DNA of 64,000 nt from Euptelea pleiosperma (lineage: Eukaryota; Streptophyta; Magnoliopsida; Ranunculales; Eupteleaceae). Of this stretch, positions 12,064-23,100 are shown piece after piece. Made by a program: the position numbers and the translations under genes. The DNA is taken from the NCBI GenBank assembly GCA_035048495.1, contig CM068542.1:40143109-40207108 (forward strand), given 5' to 3'. A model generated the notes under the pieces. That model saw nothing but the letters and a program-made list of their open reading frames with translations, searched no databases and had not been told where the DNA came from. Positions within the stretch are counted from its first letter, which is position 1. Each line of letters begins with the position of its first letter.

Positions 12064-12136
12064 GATTCCATGGCCCAATGGATAAGGCGCTGGTCTACGG
12101 AACCAGAGATTCTGGGTTCGATCCCCACTGGAGTCG
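12064..12136 (+). tRNA. tRNA-Arg (anticodon ACG)
   Basis: A 73-nt cloverleaf. Acceptor stem GATTCCA/TGGAGTC with one G-T wobble, D arm GCCCAATGGATAAGGC, anticodon stem CTGGT/ACCAG with loop CTACGGA (anticodon ACG), and T loop TTCGATC. The T stem has a C-C mismatch at its base (49-65); the other four pairs are intact. The A and B box promoter regions are present, and no intron is seen. A T-run follows at 12151. Confidence 0.88.
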
Positions 12137-12290
12137 TCCTTAATCTTAAATTTTTTTTTGGATATTTTAGCAACACCCCCCTTGAAATTTAAAAGTAAAT
12201 TGTAGTATCCCTTGTACTTTCAAACTTTAGGATTGCCCCCTTGACCTAGTTTAACGGTATCGCTAGCTAACATGGGAGCAGGTGCGCTCA

Positions 12291-12636
12291 CAGCGTTGTG
12301 ACAGAAGCTTCTTAGTGGACGCTGACCGTACGGATGTTTGGCCAGTCCCTGGGTGGACCTATAAACCGAAAATCAGTCTGATTAGTGATTTACAACCTTT
12401 GGATCTTTGCACCCAAATAATGCTCAATAATGCTCAAATTTCTACCCTTAAAATCAATCCATGAAAATAACTTCAATCGAATAGCTTAGAAATCACTAAT
12501 CAGGCTGATTTTTGGTTTAGAAGTCCAGGCTGGCCAAACAACCATACGGTAATCGTCCACTAAGAGTATGCCAAGTGGCTCGTATTGTGCGTTGTGACAG
12601 AAGCATCTGTCAGAACGCATGACAGAAGTTTTACCC
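12291..12636. mobile_element. Family-A Mutator-like MITE with 9-bp target duplication
   Basis: The flanks GTGCGCTCA (12282-12290) and GTGCGCACA (12637-12645) match at 8 of 9 positions. The right end is GACAGAAGTTTTACCC; the left end begins at CAGCGTTGTGACAGAAG, so about 15 bp of the terminus is lost. Both arms carry the GGATGTTTGGCCAGTCCC and GGCTGATTTTTGG words. Confidence 0.75.
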
Positions 12637-12929
12637 GTGCGCACAGAAACCGTGTATGTAACACCGAAATTTCCGCAAACCGTGGGCAGGAGGAAAAACT
12701 ACGAGCTGGGAGTGGGGACTACGAGCTGGGGCCAGCGTGATTTGAGATCGACTCAGGCGGTCAGGCCTGCAAGGACCAACTGGGTGAACATCCACCCCAG
12801 GTCTATGCCGTTGGATTATCCTCTTATATACATTCACGATCTCGATGATTAACCACGGTAAAGTTCCTAGTAACGACAACCCCTAAAGCTGACAAAGCCT
12901 GACATTTCCTTCTTACCATCATTCCCCGC

Positions 12930-13332
12930 GAGTAAAACTTCGCTTACCGGGACAGTCAGCGAAGCTGCTGAGCGCCCACGATATGAGCCACTTGGAATAT
13001 TCTTAGAGGACACTGACCGTATGGATGTTTTGGTCAATCCTTAGATGGGCCAAGTCCAACAAACCAAAAATCAGCCTGATTAGTGATTTCAAACCTTTGA
13101 ACCCCAAATAACGGTAAATAATCCTATAATTCTCACGGTTAAAATCAACCCATGAAAATCACTCCAATCCAACGATTAGAAATCACTAATCAGGTTAATT
13201 TTTGGTTTTTAGGTCCACCTAGGGATTGGTCAAAAGTCCATACGGTCAGTGTCCTCTAAGAATGTACCACGTGGCTCATATAGTGGACGGTCAGCGACTT
13301 CGCTCACCGTTGGCGTCAGCGAAGTTTTACTC
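12930..13332. mobile_element. Family-A Mutator-like MITE in the annexin promoter
   Basis: Termini are GAGTAAAACTTCGCTTACCG and GTCAGCGAAGTTTTACTC, inverted. The target duplications are ATTCCCCGC (12921-12929) and ATTTCCCGC (13333-13341), 8 of 9 identical, as expected for Mutator-type insertion. The right end lies about 33 bp upstream of the annexin TATA box, and the element contains a CACGTG box at 13268-13273. Confidence 0.85.
13268..13273. promoter_or_regulatory. G-box/ABRE carried by the MITE
   Basis: CACGTG within CCACGTGGC, a strong G-box and ABRE-type core. It lies about 100 bp upstream of the annexin TATA box and belongs to the inserted element, not to the original promoter. Function is inferred. 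Confidence 0.5.
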
Positions 13333-13373
13333 ATTTCCCGCCATGCACCGGCGTACAATAATTTGTATTAATG

Positions 13374-13380
13374 TATAAAA
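13374..13380 (+). promoter_or_regulatory. TATA box of the annexin gene
   Basis: TATAAAA in an AT-rich stretch 157 bp before the ATG. It predicts transcription start near 13405 and a leader of about 125 nt. Confidence 0.6.
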
Positions 13381-13530
13381 TATAATACTAAAAAAATAAT
13401 AAAGAGCGGAGAAAATCCGGATAGGTTCATACTTCATGTCTTTAAAAAGGCCGCTCATCTGTCTTCATTCAACCATCTCGTTTTCGATTCCACACACAAC
13501 ACAGCTATAGAGATTAGAAAGGTGAAGACG

Positions 13531-16500
13531 ATGGCGACTCTCACAGTTCCCGAATCGATTCCCTCTGTGACAGAAGATTGCGAGCAACTCAGAAAAGCTT
13601 TTGAAGGTCTCGATCCAATTTCACTTTTTTTTTTTTTTGCCACTTTTTTCAATGATCGAGACTCAAATGGATGATCGAATTTACATTTTGTTCGATATTT
13701 CCCTCTTTTAGTCCTATCTGATCTGTCTTCATCTGCGCCTGAACTGCATCGATCTTCATAGATCGGAATTTTAGAGGATCGTTGGAGAAAAGAGAAATTT
13801 CTTACTTTTTTATTTGGAATCTTATGATCTGGAAATTATCGTAATCCTACATTGTTAAAATGATCGGGTTTACATTTTCTGCGTTGGTCACGTTTGAGAT
13901 CAGGAACCTACTAATGAGATCCATAATCCTCTGACACTGTAACAGATTTAATAGATTGTGCTGGTTTTCGATTGGATGTCACTCAATTTTCTCGAAATCC
14001 GTGGTTTCTGCTTTTTAAGGAATTGGGCTTGGCATGTAGTTACTGTATTTTCATTGAAAATGTGTTTATCTAATTTTGCATTTGTGATGGTGTATTTCTA
14101 TTAGATAATAATCCTACATTGTTAAAATGATCGGGTTTACATTTTCTGTGTTGGTCACGTTTGAGATCAGGAACCTACTAATGTGATCCATAATCCTCTG
14201 ATACCGTGACAGATTTAATACATTGTGCTGGTTTTAGATTGGATGTCACTCAATTTTCTCGAAATCTGTGGTTTCTTCTTTTTAAGGAATTGAGTTGGCA
14301 TGTAATTACTGTATTTTCATTGAAAACGTGTTTATCTAATTTTGCATTCCTCTGATACTGTAACAGATTTAATAGATTGTGCTGGTTTTAGATTGGATGT
14401 CACTCAATTTTCCCGAGTGGTTTCTGCTTTTTAAGGAATTGGAGTTGGCATGTAATTGCTGTATTTTCATTGAAAATGTGTTTATCTAAATTTGCATTTG
14501 TGATGGCGTATTTCTATTAGATAATAATTTTAATTTCCATGACTCTGTTAGCTTCCATCAACTTTTTCTGTTTGATTGAGACTTCTGGATGTAATTGTTG
14601 AATTTCTGCGTTAGTGTTCTATGTTGACTTCTAAATAGTAGAAAAGAGGGCAAGAAAACTCGTCTTGATCTGAATTAGAACTAGACTGTGTGATGGGGTT
14701 GTACGTTGAGATCAAAAGGTTCGTTTGGAACGGAACAAGACAAGGATTGGCTTTTGTTTGGATACCTCGCATGTTTAGAAATTTTTAGTCATGCGTGCTT
14801 AAGTGGAAGATATGGTTTGGGAGTATGATTTTAAGGTTTTGTTTTGAAAACTTCACTAAAGAGGAATAACATTGGTGAAGCGTGATAATGCATGGAAAAT
14901 ACAGAGGGAGGGTGGTTCTGCGGGTAGCAGGGTTGGAATGGGCTAATTTTTTGTACGGTTGATATCCATGTTGAGAAGAATATCATCACCAAGAATCAGC
15001 CCTTAACTCATCTTCATGTGGGATCCATGTCTATCAGTCATTTTATGAGTCACAAAAGCATGAGTCAAAGTATCATTATGCTTTTGTGTGTGTGGCTGCG
15101 TGTGTGAAAATCATTGCTTGTGATTTTTAGATGTTCTGGATGCTCGGTGTTTGTTTACTCCATTTTGCTATGCTGAAGCTACTGAATGAACTCATTAGAT
15201 TCCTCTCAAATTCCCTGGAGACAAATATTAGGACTCAAGTTATAATTTCTGATATCTTTATGGGGTGTTCCAAAATCTGGATTTCTGTGGCAAAAGGTGC
15301 AGACAGTTTTTGCTGCAAGTGTTGCTTGGTACATATTTGTTTTTCGTATGCTGATGCTCCCATGTTTTAGATGGAATGATGGTAAGCCATTTTGATCAAT
15401 GTTTTGCAGGATGGGGAACAAATGAGAAGTTGATCATATCCATATTGGCTCATAGGAATGCTGCACAGCGCAAGCTAATTCGACAAATTTATGCCGAAAC
15501 ATATGGAGAGGATCTCCTCAAATCACTGGAAAAAGAACTTTCAAGTGACTTCGAGGTCAGTTTGTTTGGAATGTCCTTTTTGTTTGTTCTATAGTGAAAA
15601 TGCTCCCAACCCATTTTATTTAGTGCCAAGAAAAGCCTGATATTGGCATCTTGGATTTCAGTTTTTGGTGGGTAAGTGGCACAATTAGTAAAAGGTGCAA
15701 TAGTACTTATAAGAAGGGTCTAGCCTTTGGTAGATTGGAATAGGGAGGGAGTATTCAACAACAGTGCTTAGAAATCTGAAGCTTTTACTTCTCAAAATTG
15801 ATGTGCTTTAAACAGAGAGCAGTGCTGCTATGGACACTGGATCCTGCTGAACGTGATGCTTTGCTGGCTAATGAAGCTACAAGGAAGTGGACTTCGAGCA
15901 ATCAGGTTCTTCTGGAAATTGCTTGTACAAGGTCTTCACATGAATTATTATTGACGAGGCAAGCTTATCATGTTCGCTTTAAGAGATCCCTTGAAGAAGA
16001 TGTTGCACATCACACAACTGGGGACCTCCGCAAGGTAAATCCTTACCTGCTCTAGACTGTTAACAAGTTCATGCTTTCAAGGAGCTTTCTAATTTGCTCA
16101 GTTATTATACATTCTTCTTTTACTTTCTCAAAGAAAATACTGCCTGCCTTCACACCAAGCGGAACAAGGTTAATCTATCCAAAAACTTTAAAGTACTAAG
16201 CTGTATATGTTTTCTCAAGTGCATCCTTTTAGCAAAGGATAAGACCCAACCATGAAATAGTTCGTCAAATAGCCACCAATTGCTTGCAGGAGCGCCAGTG
16301 GGCTAGATATCTTTGGTCAGACTAGTGTTAGTACTAGAACATTTTTTGGAAAAAGAACAAACACACTAGACTTTGACAGAGTTAGATGTTGAACCTTAGC
16401 TTTTGGAATGTAATTCCCTGAAATAATGTATATTTTAGAGAACAAATGTCAAATATGTGTCCAATTTATGGAACTAAATTCTCAGTTTCCAATCACAGAT

Positions 16501-17673
16501 AACAGTCAGATCACAGTTTGGGGCAAGATTTAATCATTTGCAATTTTTAAAGATCAGAAACTTAACTGTACAGTCAATGCTTGATAAATACAACAAGGAC
16601 TAAAATACTACCACTTCCCATATATTCCATTTTTGACTTGCATTGCACATCTTCTTTGTTCTTCCCAAACAGTGGGATCATTTAGTTCATCTAATCTACA
16701 AGATTCTTACTCTTCCTTTACTGTGATTGTAAACCTTGTTCTGACTGTTTGTTATGTTCTCATTTCCACCCAGCTTTTGGTGCCTCTTGTGAGCTCATAC
16801 CGGTATGATGGACCAGAGGTGAACATGACACTGGCAAAATCTGAAGCTAAGATTCTGCAAAAGAATATTTCGGAGAAGGCCTACAATCATGATGAAATCA
16901 TCAGGATTCTAACTACAAGGAGCAAAGCACAGCTTAATGCAACGTTCAACCAGTACAACAATGAATTTGGGAATGCTATCAACAAGGTATACCCATGTCT
17001 GTGGTCTGAGTCTTTTATCTACAAAGTTAAACAGCAGCCCAATTGGATGATTGTAGTGATCCAATCTATAGATTTTTCTAAACTGTTGGCCATATATTTG
17101 GACCGTCCTAAGAATGCAGTAGATCAGATGGTCAAAAATGCAATTGGTTTGGTTTCTAGTGTTGTAGATCTTCGACATGGGATCCATCAAACAGTGGCAT
17201 CTAACAGTGCAAGTGATGATTATATGGATGTGCCATTAGTAGACTATTTATGTTCTACATCTGGAAAATTCGTTTTCCGCTAGAAAGACATTTTTTCCCC
17301 TTACATCAAGACCAATGCTATAATGAACAGTTTGCAGATGTCCGTATTTAGACTAAACTTGGAACTTTGTTTGCAGGATCTGAAGTCTGATCCCAAGGAC
17401 GATTTCCTTGGAGCAGTGAGAACCACAATAAAATGCTTTACCTGCCCTGAGAAGTATTTTGAAAAGGTTCTTCGCCTGACAATCAACAAGCTGGGAACAG
17501 ATGAGGGGGCTCTTACTAGAGTTGTTACCACTCGTGCCGAGGTGGACATGAAACATATAATGGAGGAATACTACCGAAGGAACAGTGTCCCACTGGATCG
17601 TGCCATTGTCGTCGATACCTCTGGGGATTATGAAGCAATGCTTCTCGCTTTGATAGGACATGGTAATGTGTGA
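13531..17673 (+). CDS. Annexin, D1/D2 type (five exons, 316 aa)
   Basis: Exons: 13531-13606, 15410-15555, 15816-16034, 16774-16986, 17377-17673 (951 nt with stop). All introns are GT-AG and frames join without a break. The 316-aa product has the usual length and four annexin repeats. Repeat I holds the type-II calcium motif G26-W-G-T29; repeat IV holds L-G-T-D-E at 257-261 with D302 downstream. Repeats II and III lack a canonical site, as is normal for plant annexins. H40, linked to peroxidase activity in plant annexin 1, is present; so are C111 and an I-R-I motif at 189-191, reported for F-actin binding. Annexins bind acidic membranes in a calcium-dependent way, in cytosol and at the plasma membrane. 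The wording is closest to annexin D1/RJ4-like proteins. The TATA box and start are close, and a MITE lies immediately upstream. Confidence 0.95.
13842..14528. repeat. 267-bp tandem repeat in annexin intron 1, about 2.6 copies
   Basis: A unit starting TAATCCTACATTGTTAAAAT occupies 13842-14108 and restarts at 14109. Copy 2 loses its tail near 14345, where it joins copy 3 at its CCTCTGATACTG segment, and copy 3 runs to about 14528. Copies differ by scattered substitutions. Confidence 0.85.
14930..15035. repeat. Family-D MITE fragment in annexin intron 1
   Basis: Right-half remnant with GGAATGGGCTAATTTTTTGT, ATATCATCACCAAGAATCAG and CTCATCTTCATGTGGG, matching family D in order but degenerate. 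Confidence 0.5.
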
Positions 17674-17930
17674 GCCAAGCTTTCATGTGTTATGATAGAT
17701 ACTTTCGGTATGGGGTCAGTATGTGTCCTACTATTATCGAGCTTAGATGCATCCTAGTTGTATTTGGGCTGTGAACTGGTTTGATGTTTTTGTTGTTTTA
17801 ATGGAAGACTTGGTTTTTTGGTATTATATAACTGGTATTATTTGGTGAATTAGTGGTTGTTTCTCTTAACGTTTACGTCTCCTCTCTCTCTCTTATATAT
17901 GTTAAAGAAGCAAACATGAAGGAATTTTTC
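17674..17930 (+). other. Annexin 3' untranslated region
   Basis: A T-rich downstream stretch following the TGA at 17671-17673, with no clean AATAAA. A CT-rich run at 17879-17893 precedes the family-F repeat. Confidence 0.45.
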
Positions 17931-19510
17931 CAATCTTAAAATGTCCAAGATAAGGCCATAGTGACCTACTCTTCCTCCGGAAAAGTTTATATGTTTTTTT
18001 TATTTCAAACGAGGAAAGAAAAAGGGGGCTAACGATAAGAAGACACCCTTTTCTCTCCTTTCCTTTGTAGGGGTTCGCTGTGCCTGTGCCCTTAAGAGGC
18101 ACAAATCTCTATGCACATTGTGGGAGGTGGACCCATCATTCTGGAACTCACCTTGGGGGCATCTCATATGCGATCAGCTTAATCTGATACTTGTGATCAT
18201 CCATTTAGAGCTTTCATTGTCCAAAAGAATGCAATAGATAAGATGGTTATGATCATCAAGCTGAGTGGGATTTTGGCATAGAAGTTGGCAGTGTCCCTTG
18301 GGGCTTGCATGTGAAGAGTTTGTGATTTATAAATTTTTTTGAGGTCTCTCGGGTTTATGGAAATTTATATTAACTAGTGGGTTTTGAACTCAAAACCTTT
18401 TGGTGTTTTAAAAGTTTCAAGTGCTTTCGCTTTTTGGAGCTAAAACTTTATAAAGATTGAATAAAAAAGTGGAGCCCTTGGGCATCTAGAGTTTGTGCCC
18501 AACGGGCACAATTATGCAAACCAATATATATTAAATACACATGTACGCATGTGCACGGTCCTTGGTTTTGGACTTGAGACATGGACATGGACTTGCCAAA
18601 AATCCTTATGGCAGAGAGATCTCTTTTTGAGATTGTGCCCCGATTAGGAGTTCGCCATACTATGAAATGGGGTGTATGAAGATACGCTCATTTTCTATAA
18701 AAACTCATAAAGTTCAAGTACTTTTATTTTTTGGAGCCAAAACTTTATAAAGATTGAATAAAAAAATTTAGATGGAAATCTTTGGTTGCTTATTCCTACA
18801 TATATGAGTCATAAAAACGGAATTTAACGATCATTAAAATGAAAAAATGGCAGTTAAATTCAAAGTGTCAAAATAGATTTTAATGATTTTTATGATAACG
18901 GGCTTCGGACGTTATCGTTTAAACGGTTGTTTTTAAAACCATGCTCAAAATGTCCTAGATAAGGCCATAGTGACCTCTTCCTCCGAAAAAGTTAATGTTT
19001 TTTTTTTCAAATGAGGAAAGAAAAAGGGGGCCTAATAATAAGAAGACTCCCTTCTCTCCTTTCATTGTAGGAGTTCGTTGTGCCTGCCGGTTTTGAACCT
19101 AAAACTTTTTGGTGTTTTAAAAGTTTCAAATGTTTTTGCATTTTGGAGCAAAATTTTTAAAAAGATTGAATAAAAATTTTTAGAGAAAATCTTTGGTTGC
19201 TTTTTGTTTTTCCATACAAACTTTAATCCAACATTGGTCATAAAGACTCATATAAGGGTGGAGCCCCTGGACATCCCAAGTTTTGTGCCCAAGGGGCACA
19301 ACTATGCAAACCAATATATTTTAAATACACAGGCACGTGCAACAACCCTTATGGTCAGTGTCTTCTAAAAACGTGCTACATGACTCATATTGTGGGTGGT
19401 CAATAACTGTCACTAGTCAGCCATGTTTTAGAGAGATCTCTTTTTGAGGTGTGCTCCGATCAGGAGTCCGTCCCGCTGGGAAATGGGGTGTCTGAATATG
19501 CGCTCCCTTT
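17930..19510. repeat. Family-F repeat, duplicated about 1 kb apart
   Basis: The block at 17934-18090 (AATGTCCAAGATAAGGCCAT, then AGGAAAGAAAAAGGGGGC) recurs at 18945-19085. The block at 18440-18560 (a phrase with GTGCCCAACGGGCACAA, then ATGCAAACCAATATAT) recurs at 19255-19340. The block at 18640-18700 (CGATTAGGAGTTCGCC) recurs at 19445-19510. The order is kept, so an old segment was duplicated in tandem. A family-E fragment rich in AACGG words at 18790-18950 and a family-A fragment at 19340-19410 are embedded. Confidence 0.6.
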
Positions 19511-20169
19511 CTTTAAAAACACGATTAACTTTCAAACATAGTTTCAGAACCTTTCGAACCAAACTGCATTTTTCAGAGATCTCTTGGCGATAACTTTCCA
19601 ACAACCCATTAGTTACATTTTCCTTTTCAATGGAAAACCCATTAGTCGAGTCTAATTTTTTTTCCCCCCTCGAATAACCTCTAAAAACTTAAAATACCTC
19701 AAATCTTCTTATCCATTCTAAAATTTTCAGGGCTAATTTAATATATGTTCCTGAGGCAATGTCATACCTCTCTTAATTTTTGAGACTCATCCATGAGGTT
19801 ACCGAGTGTATGATCCACTGGATAGATGAAATTGTGGGCCACCTTGTGGAAAATGGTTGTAGAATGGATTTAGGATGATAATATCCATATAGAAAGAGAT
19901 GATAATATCCAAAATCTAGATCACCGAAGCAGAATAATACATTCCCATATCAACATTTAAGCAACTGGAGCAAAACTGCTTATTTTTTACACTCTATAGA
20001 GCTCAAGGATGCCATATCAATGCAACCTGGGTCATCAAATCTTCTTCAAGATATCAGCAACAGACTCTTACAGTTATTCTGGTAACCATAGATAATAGTA
20101 GTAGTAGAAATATGCTGGTAATCATATGGTAAACAGCACCACCAACTCTTACCATGGGAAGAATGTACA
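19511..20169. other. Intergenic and 3' UTR of the Pumilio gene
   Basis: AT-rich, with no recognisable element. The part nearest 20169 is presumably the minus-strand 3' untranslated region. Confidence 0.4.
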
Positions 20170-23100
20170 TCACTTCGAAACTGTCCGCGAGAAAATTCTC
20201 TTGCAATATGGGCTGGTCCTTAAGTCCGCCGCATGATGACGGATGGCTTCAACCAATGAAGCATGGATAGGACCCTGGTTTTCAAATGAACAATTAGAAT
20301 AAAATAAAGAGAAGGAAAATTCTGAATCACTCCAAACACCTGAAATTGGTTGGCGTCCACACCTTGGAAACTGTGAGAGCGCATTGAATGACATAGTTTG
20401 CAAATGGGTCTTGTAGCAACTGTTCGAAATGAGAAGCTGATAGTAATTCATGGATGATCCTTGATCGGTTCTCTTCTCCAAATGCCTTGAGACATTTTTC
20501 AACCACGTTGCTGCTGAATTTCTGTGTCGAGAGGTGTACATAGTTCCCTTCAAATTGAGAAATCAAGTTGGCAGTGGCAGATGGGATCTTTAGATCTAAG
20601 ATATATTGAACCACGTAATTCCTGACACAGAAGATAAAACTTCAAAATCCAGAAGCATCATAACACTAAACTGAGCATAGACTTGAGAATCTGAGAGAAA
20701 ATAAAATAAGTTCGAAGAGTGTCAGAACCCAACTATTACACCTTACGCAGAATTTAGATTAATTTTCAAAAAAAATTGTAAGAAATGAGCAACATTATCC
20801 TGTGACATGAAAATGATGGTCTTCATATCTGGATATTATATATCTCACCACTTAGACTCGAACAGTTATAATAGGGTGAACAAGCCATATGGTGATTGGT
20901 GACTTAGCTGCTTATTGAAGAGTTTCTTTCTAATGTTACATTGCACAGCTAGTGACACAATTCACTCACCTATTATGGATTAACTAAAGTCCAAGCAAGC
21001 AGTCCATTCACTACCAAATCAGATAGTAAGATCTGAATAAAGTCAAACCTAGAAGAAAGAGTTTTAGTGAGCTCAATAACTAACCACTAATCAAAAAAGT
21101 TAAACACTAACGACTAATAACCATGCCAACAAGGGAAAAACGTTGATCAAATGTCTTATTACCAACAAAACTTTTACAAACATTGGCAGTTGTCACCCAT
21201 GAGAACTTTAATTAAAAGGCCTCCTTTTACCATATACTAATTACAAAGATTCCTCTAGGGAAGATACCAACATTCCTTGACAGCAATAAAGGTATAGCAA
21301 AATATAATGCAAAAGCATTAAAAAGATTGTAAGGAACTAAATGAGGCAAAAATACCGATAAAAAAAAAATTAAATGAGGCAAAAATTATTGCTCCAATAA
21401 CTGTCAACTGTAATTTGGGTCCATGGTAAGTGAAAATGAAAAAATAAAAAACATACAAAATGAAAATCTTGGTGGCAGGAAAATAGTTATAAAGTTAAAG
21501 ATAGTCCAATTTCATTCATTTAAAAAAACTTTGATGGCTAGACTACAGAGAGCAAGCTTTTGATTTATTCAAACATTTCTATAAAAAGAGATTTGTAATG
21601 GAGACTATCAGATCATTTCACAAGTTTGTGTTTCGGTGGACAGAAAATCAATGGAGGTCCACACTCCACAATGATTTCTTTCAAATAATTACCCATAAGC
21701 ATCTTGAGCGAGGAGAAGTCCATTGGCAGAAATTTCTGCAACCAAGTTTTTTCGATGTTCTCCTGTTGAATGAGCGATGCATCGTTGCAAAACACAACAC
21801 CCATGTCGATGTGTTGCAATATCAACACAAAACTTTGCAGCAGCATCAAAAATGAACTACCAAAAGCAATCCAGAAAAGAAAAATATGTTAGATATCAGC
21901 GTCAATAACAATGAGCAGGTTCCCAAAAAAAATAAGAATAAGTAGATCATAGTTTCTAAACATTGGTAAGAAGCCATGGCACTCATGGTTGCTAAAAATA
22001 AAATCAAATTGTTCTAGTTTTGTGCACTCTTATTTGATTTGGCCATTCATATCTGTGCTTTAAAAACCCTATTTTATCAAAATAAGAGTACTCTAGATTG
22101 TTATGTATATGGCTTCGCATCATACTATTTAGCTAACTTAATGTTATAACAGTACTTCATGACAGACTTTGTTACACTGGTGAAAATAATCCAGTTCTTA
22201 TTCACCTTTTTATTTTATGTTTTCCATTCAACTTCATCGGAGTTCTGTCTAGCCACCTCCCCAATGATGCAGCATTAAAATTTCAAATGTAATTCAAGTC
22301 CCACTCTCTCCATCTCATGATGTAATTAGCATGTTATTAGTTGACTCTTTTACCAAAAGTTTGATTTACGTTAGTCAACTAACATCAACCAAAAAGAATT
22401 GTATTCTGTTCTTCCTCTTTCGTCCACTACCCAGACCCTTCTGAAAAAGGGATATGAACCATGCTACGCTAGGTTCATAGTTTATCATCTGTTCTCTGTC
22501 AACACTTCAATCGGGTGAGACTGATTGTGTAAAATCTGACCGCAAACTGACGTGACTAAATGGGCACTTGAGGATGGAATGCATGTCAAAGCGAGTTGTT
22601 ACCTAAGGTGCTACCGTGCTAGACATGGCACAGTTGCTTGAATTCCTATTCAAAAGAACTGTCAATGCTAAGAAGAAAATTTCTCTGAAGGGATGAACAG
22701 GCAGGTCTTATTAGATCTTGCAATGTAAAATTTTGTATTAAAAGAGTATTATTCTATTGCCAATTTCCAATCTATATGGGAGCTTATCTCCATTTCCTAG
22801 GCTTTCAATTATGAGAGAAAGCAAAGAGAGATGAAGAAAATGCTTTCGTAAAAACTTGAAATAGGGATTTTTGGTAGATCACATTAAAGGAAATAAAATA
22901 ATTGGATGCACATAACTTACAAGGTTAAGCTAAAACGGGATGGTTCAATCAAGAAAGCTTAGCTAGTAAGCACAACTTTGCACAATTGACTTAAACTAAA
23001 ACCTACGCATTTATCATCATCATCATTTAGCCTTGACACAAGTATTTGGGGTCAGCTACTTGAGTCCTGTCACATTGTTCCATTCTATCCAGGCCATATC

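Noticed and set aside
16633..17283. Long plus-strand frame of 216 codons in the annexin region
   Set aside because: It is annexin exon 4 (16774-16986) extended into both flanking introns; splice sites and family alignment exclude the extra parts.
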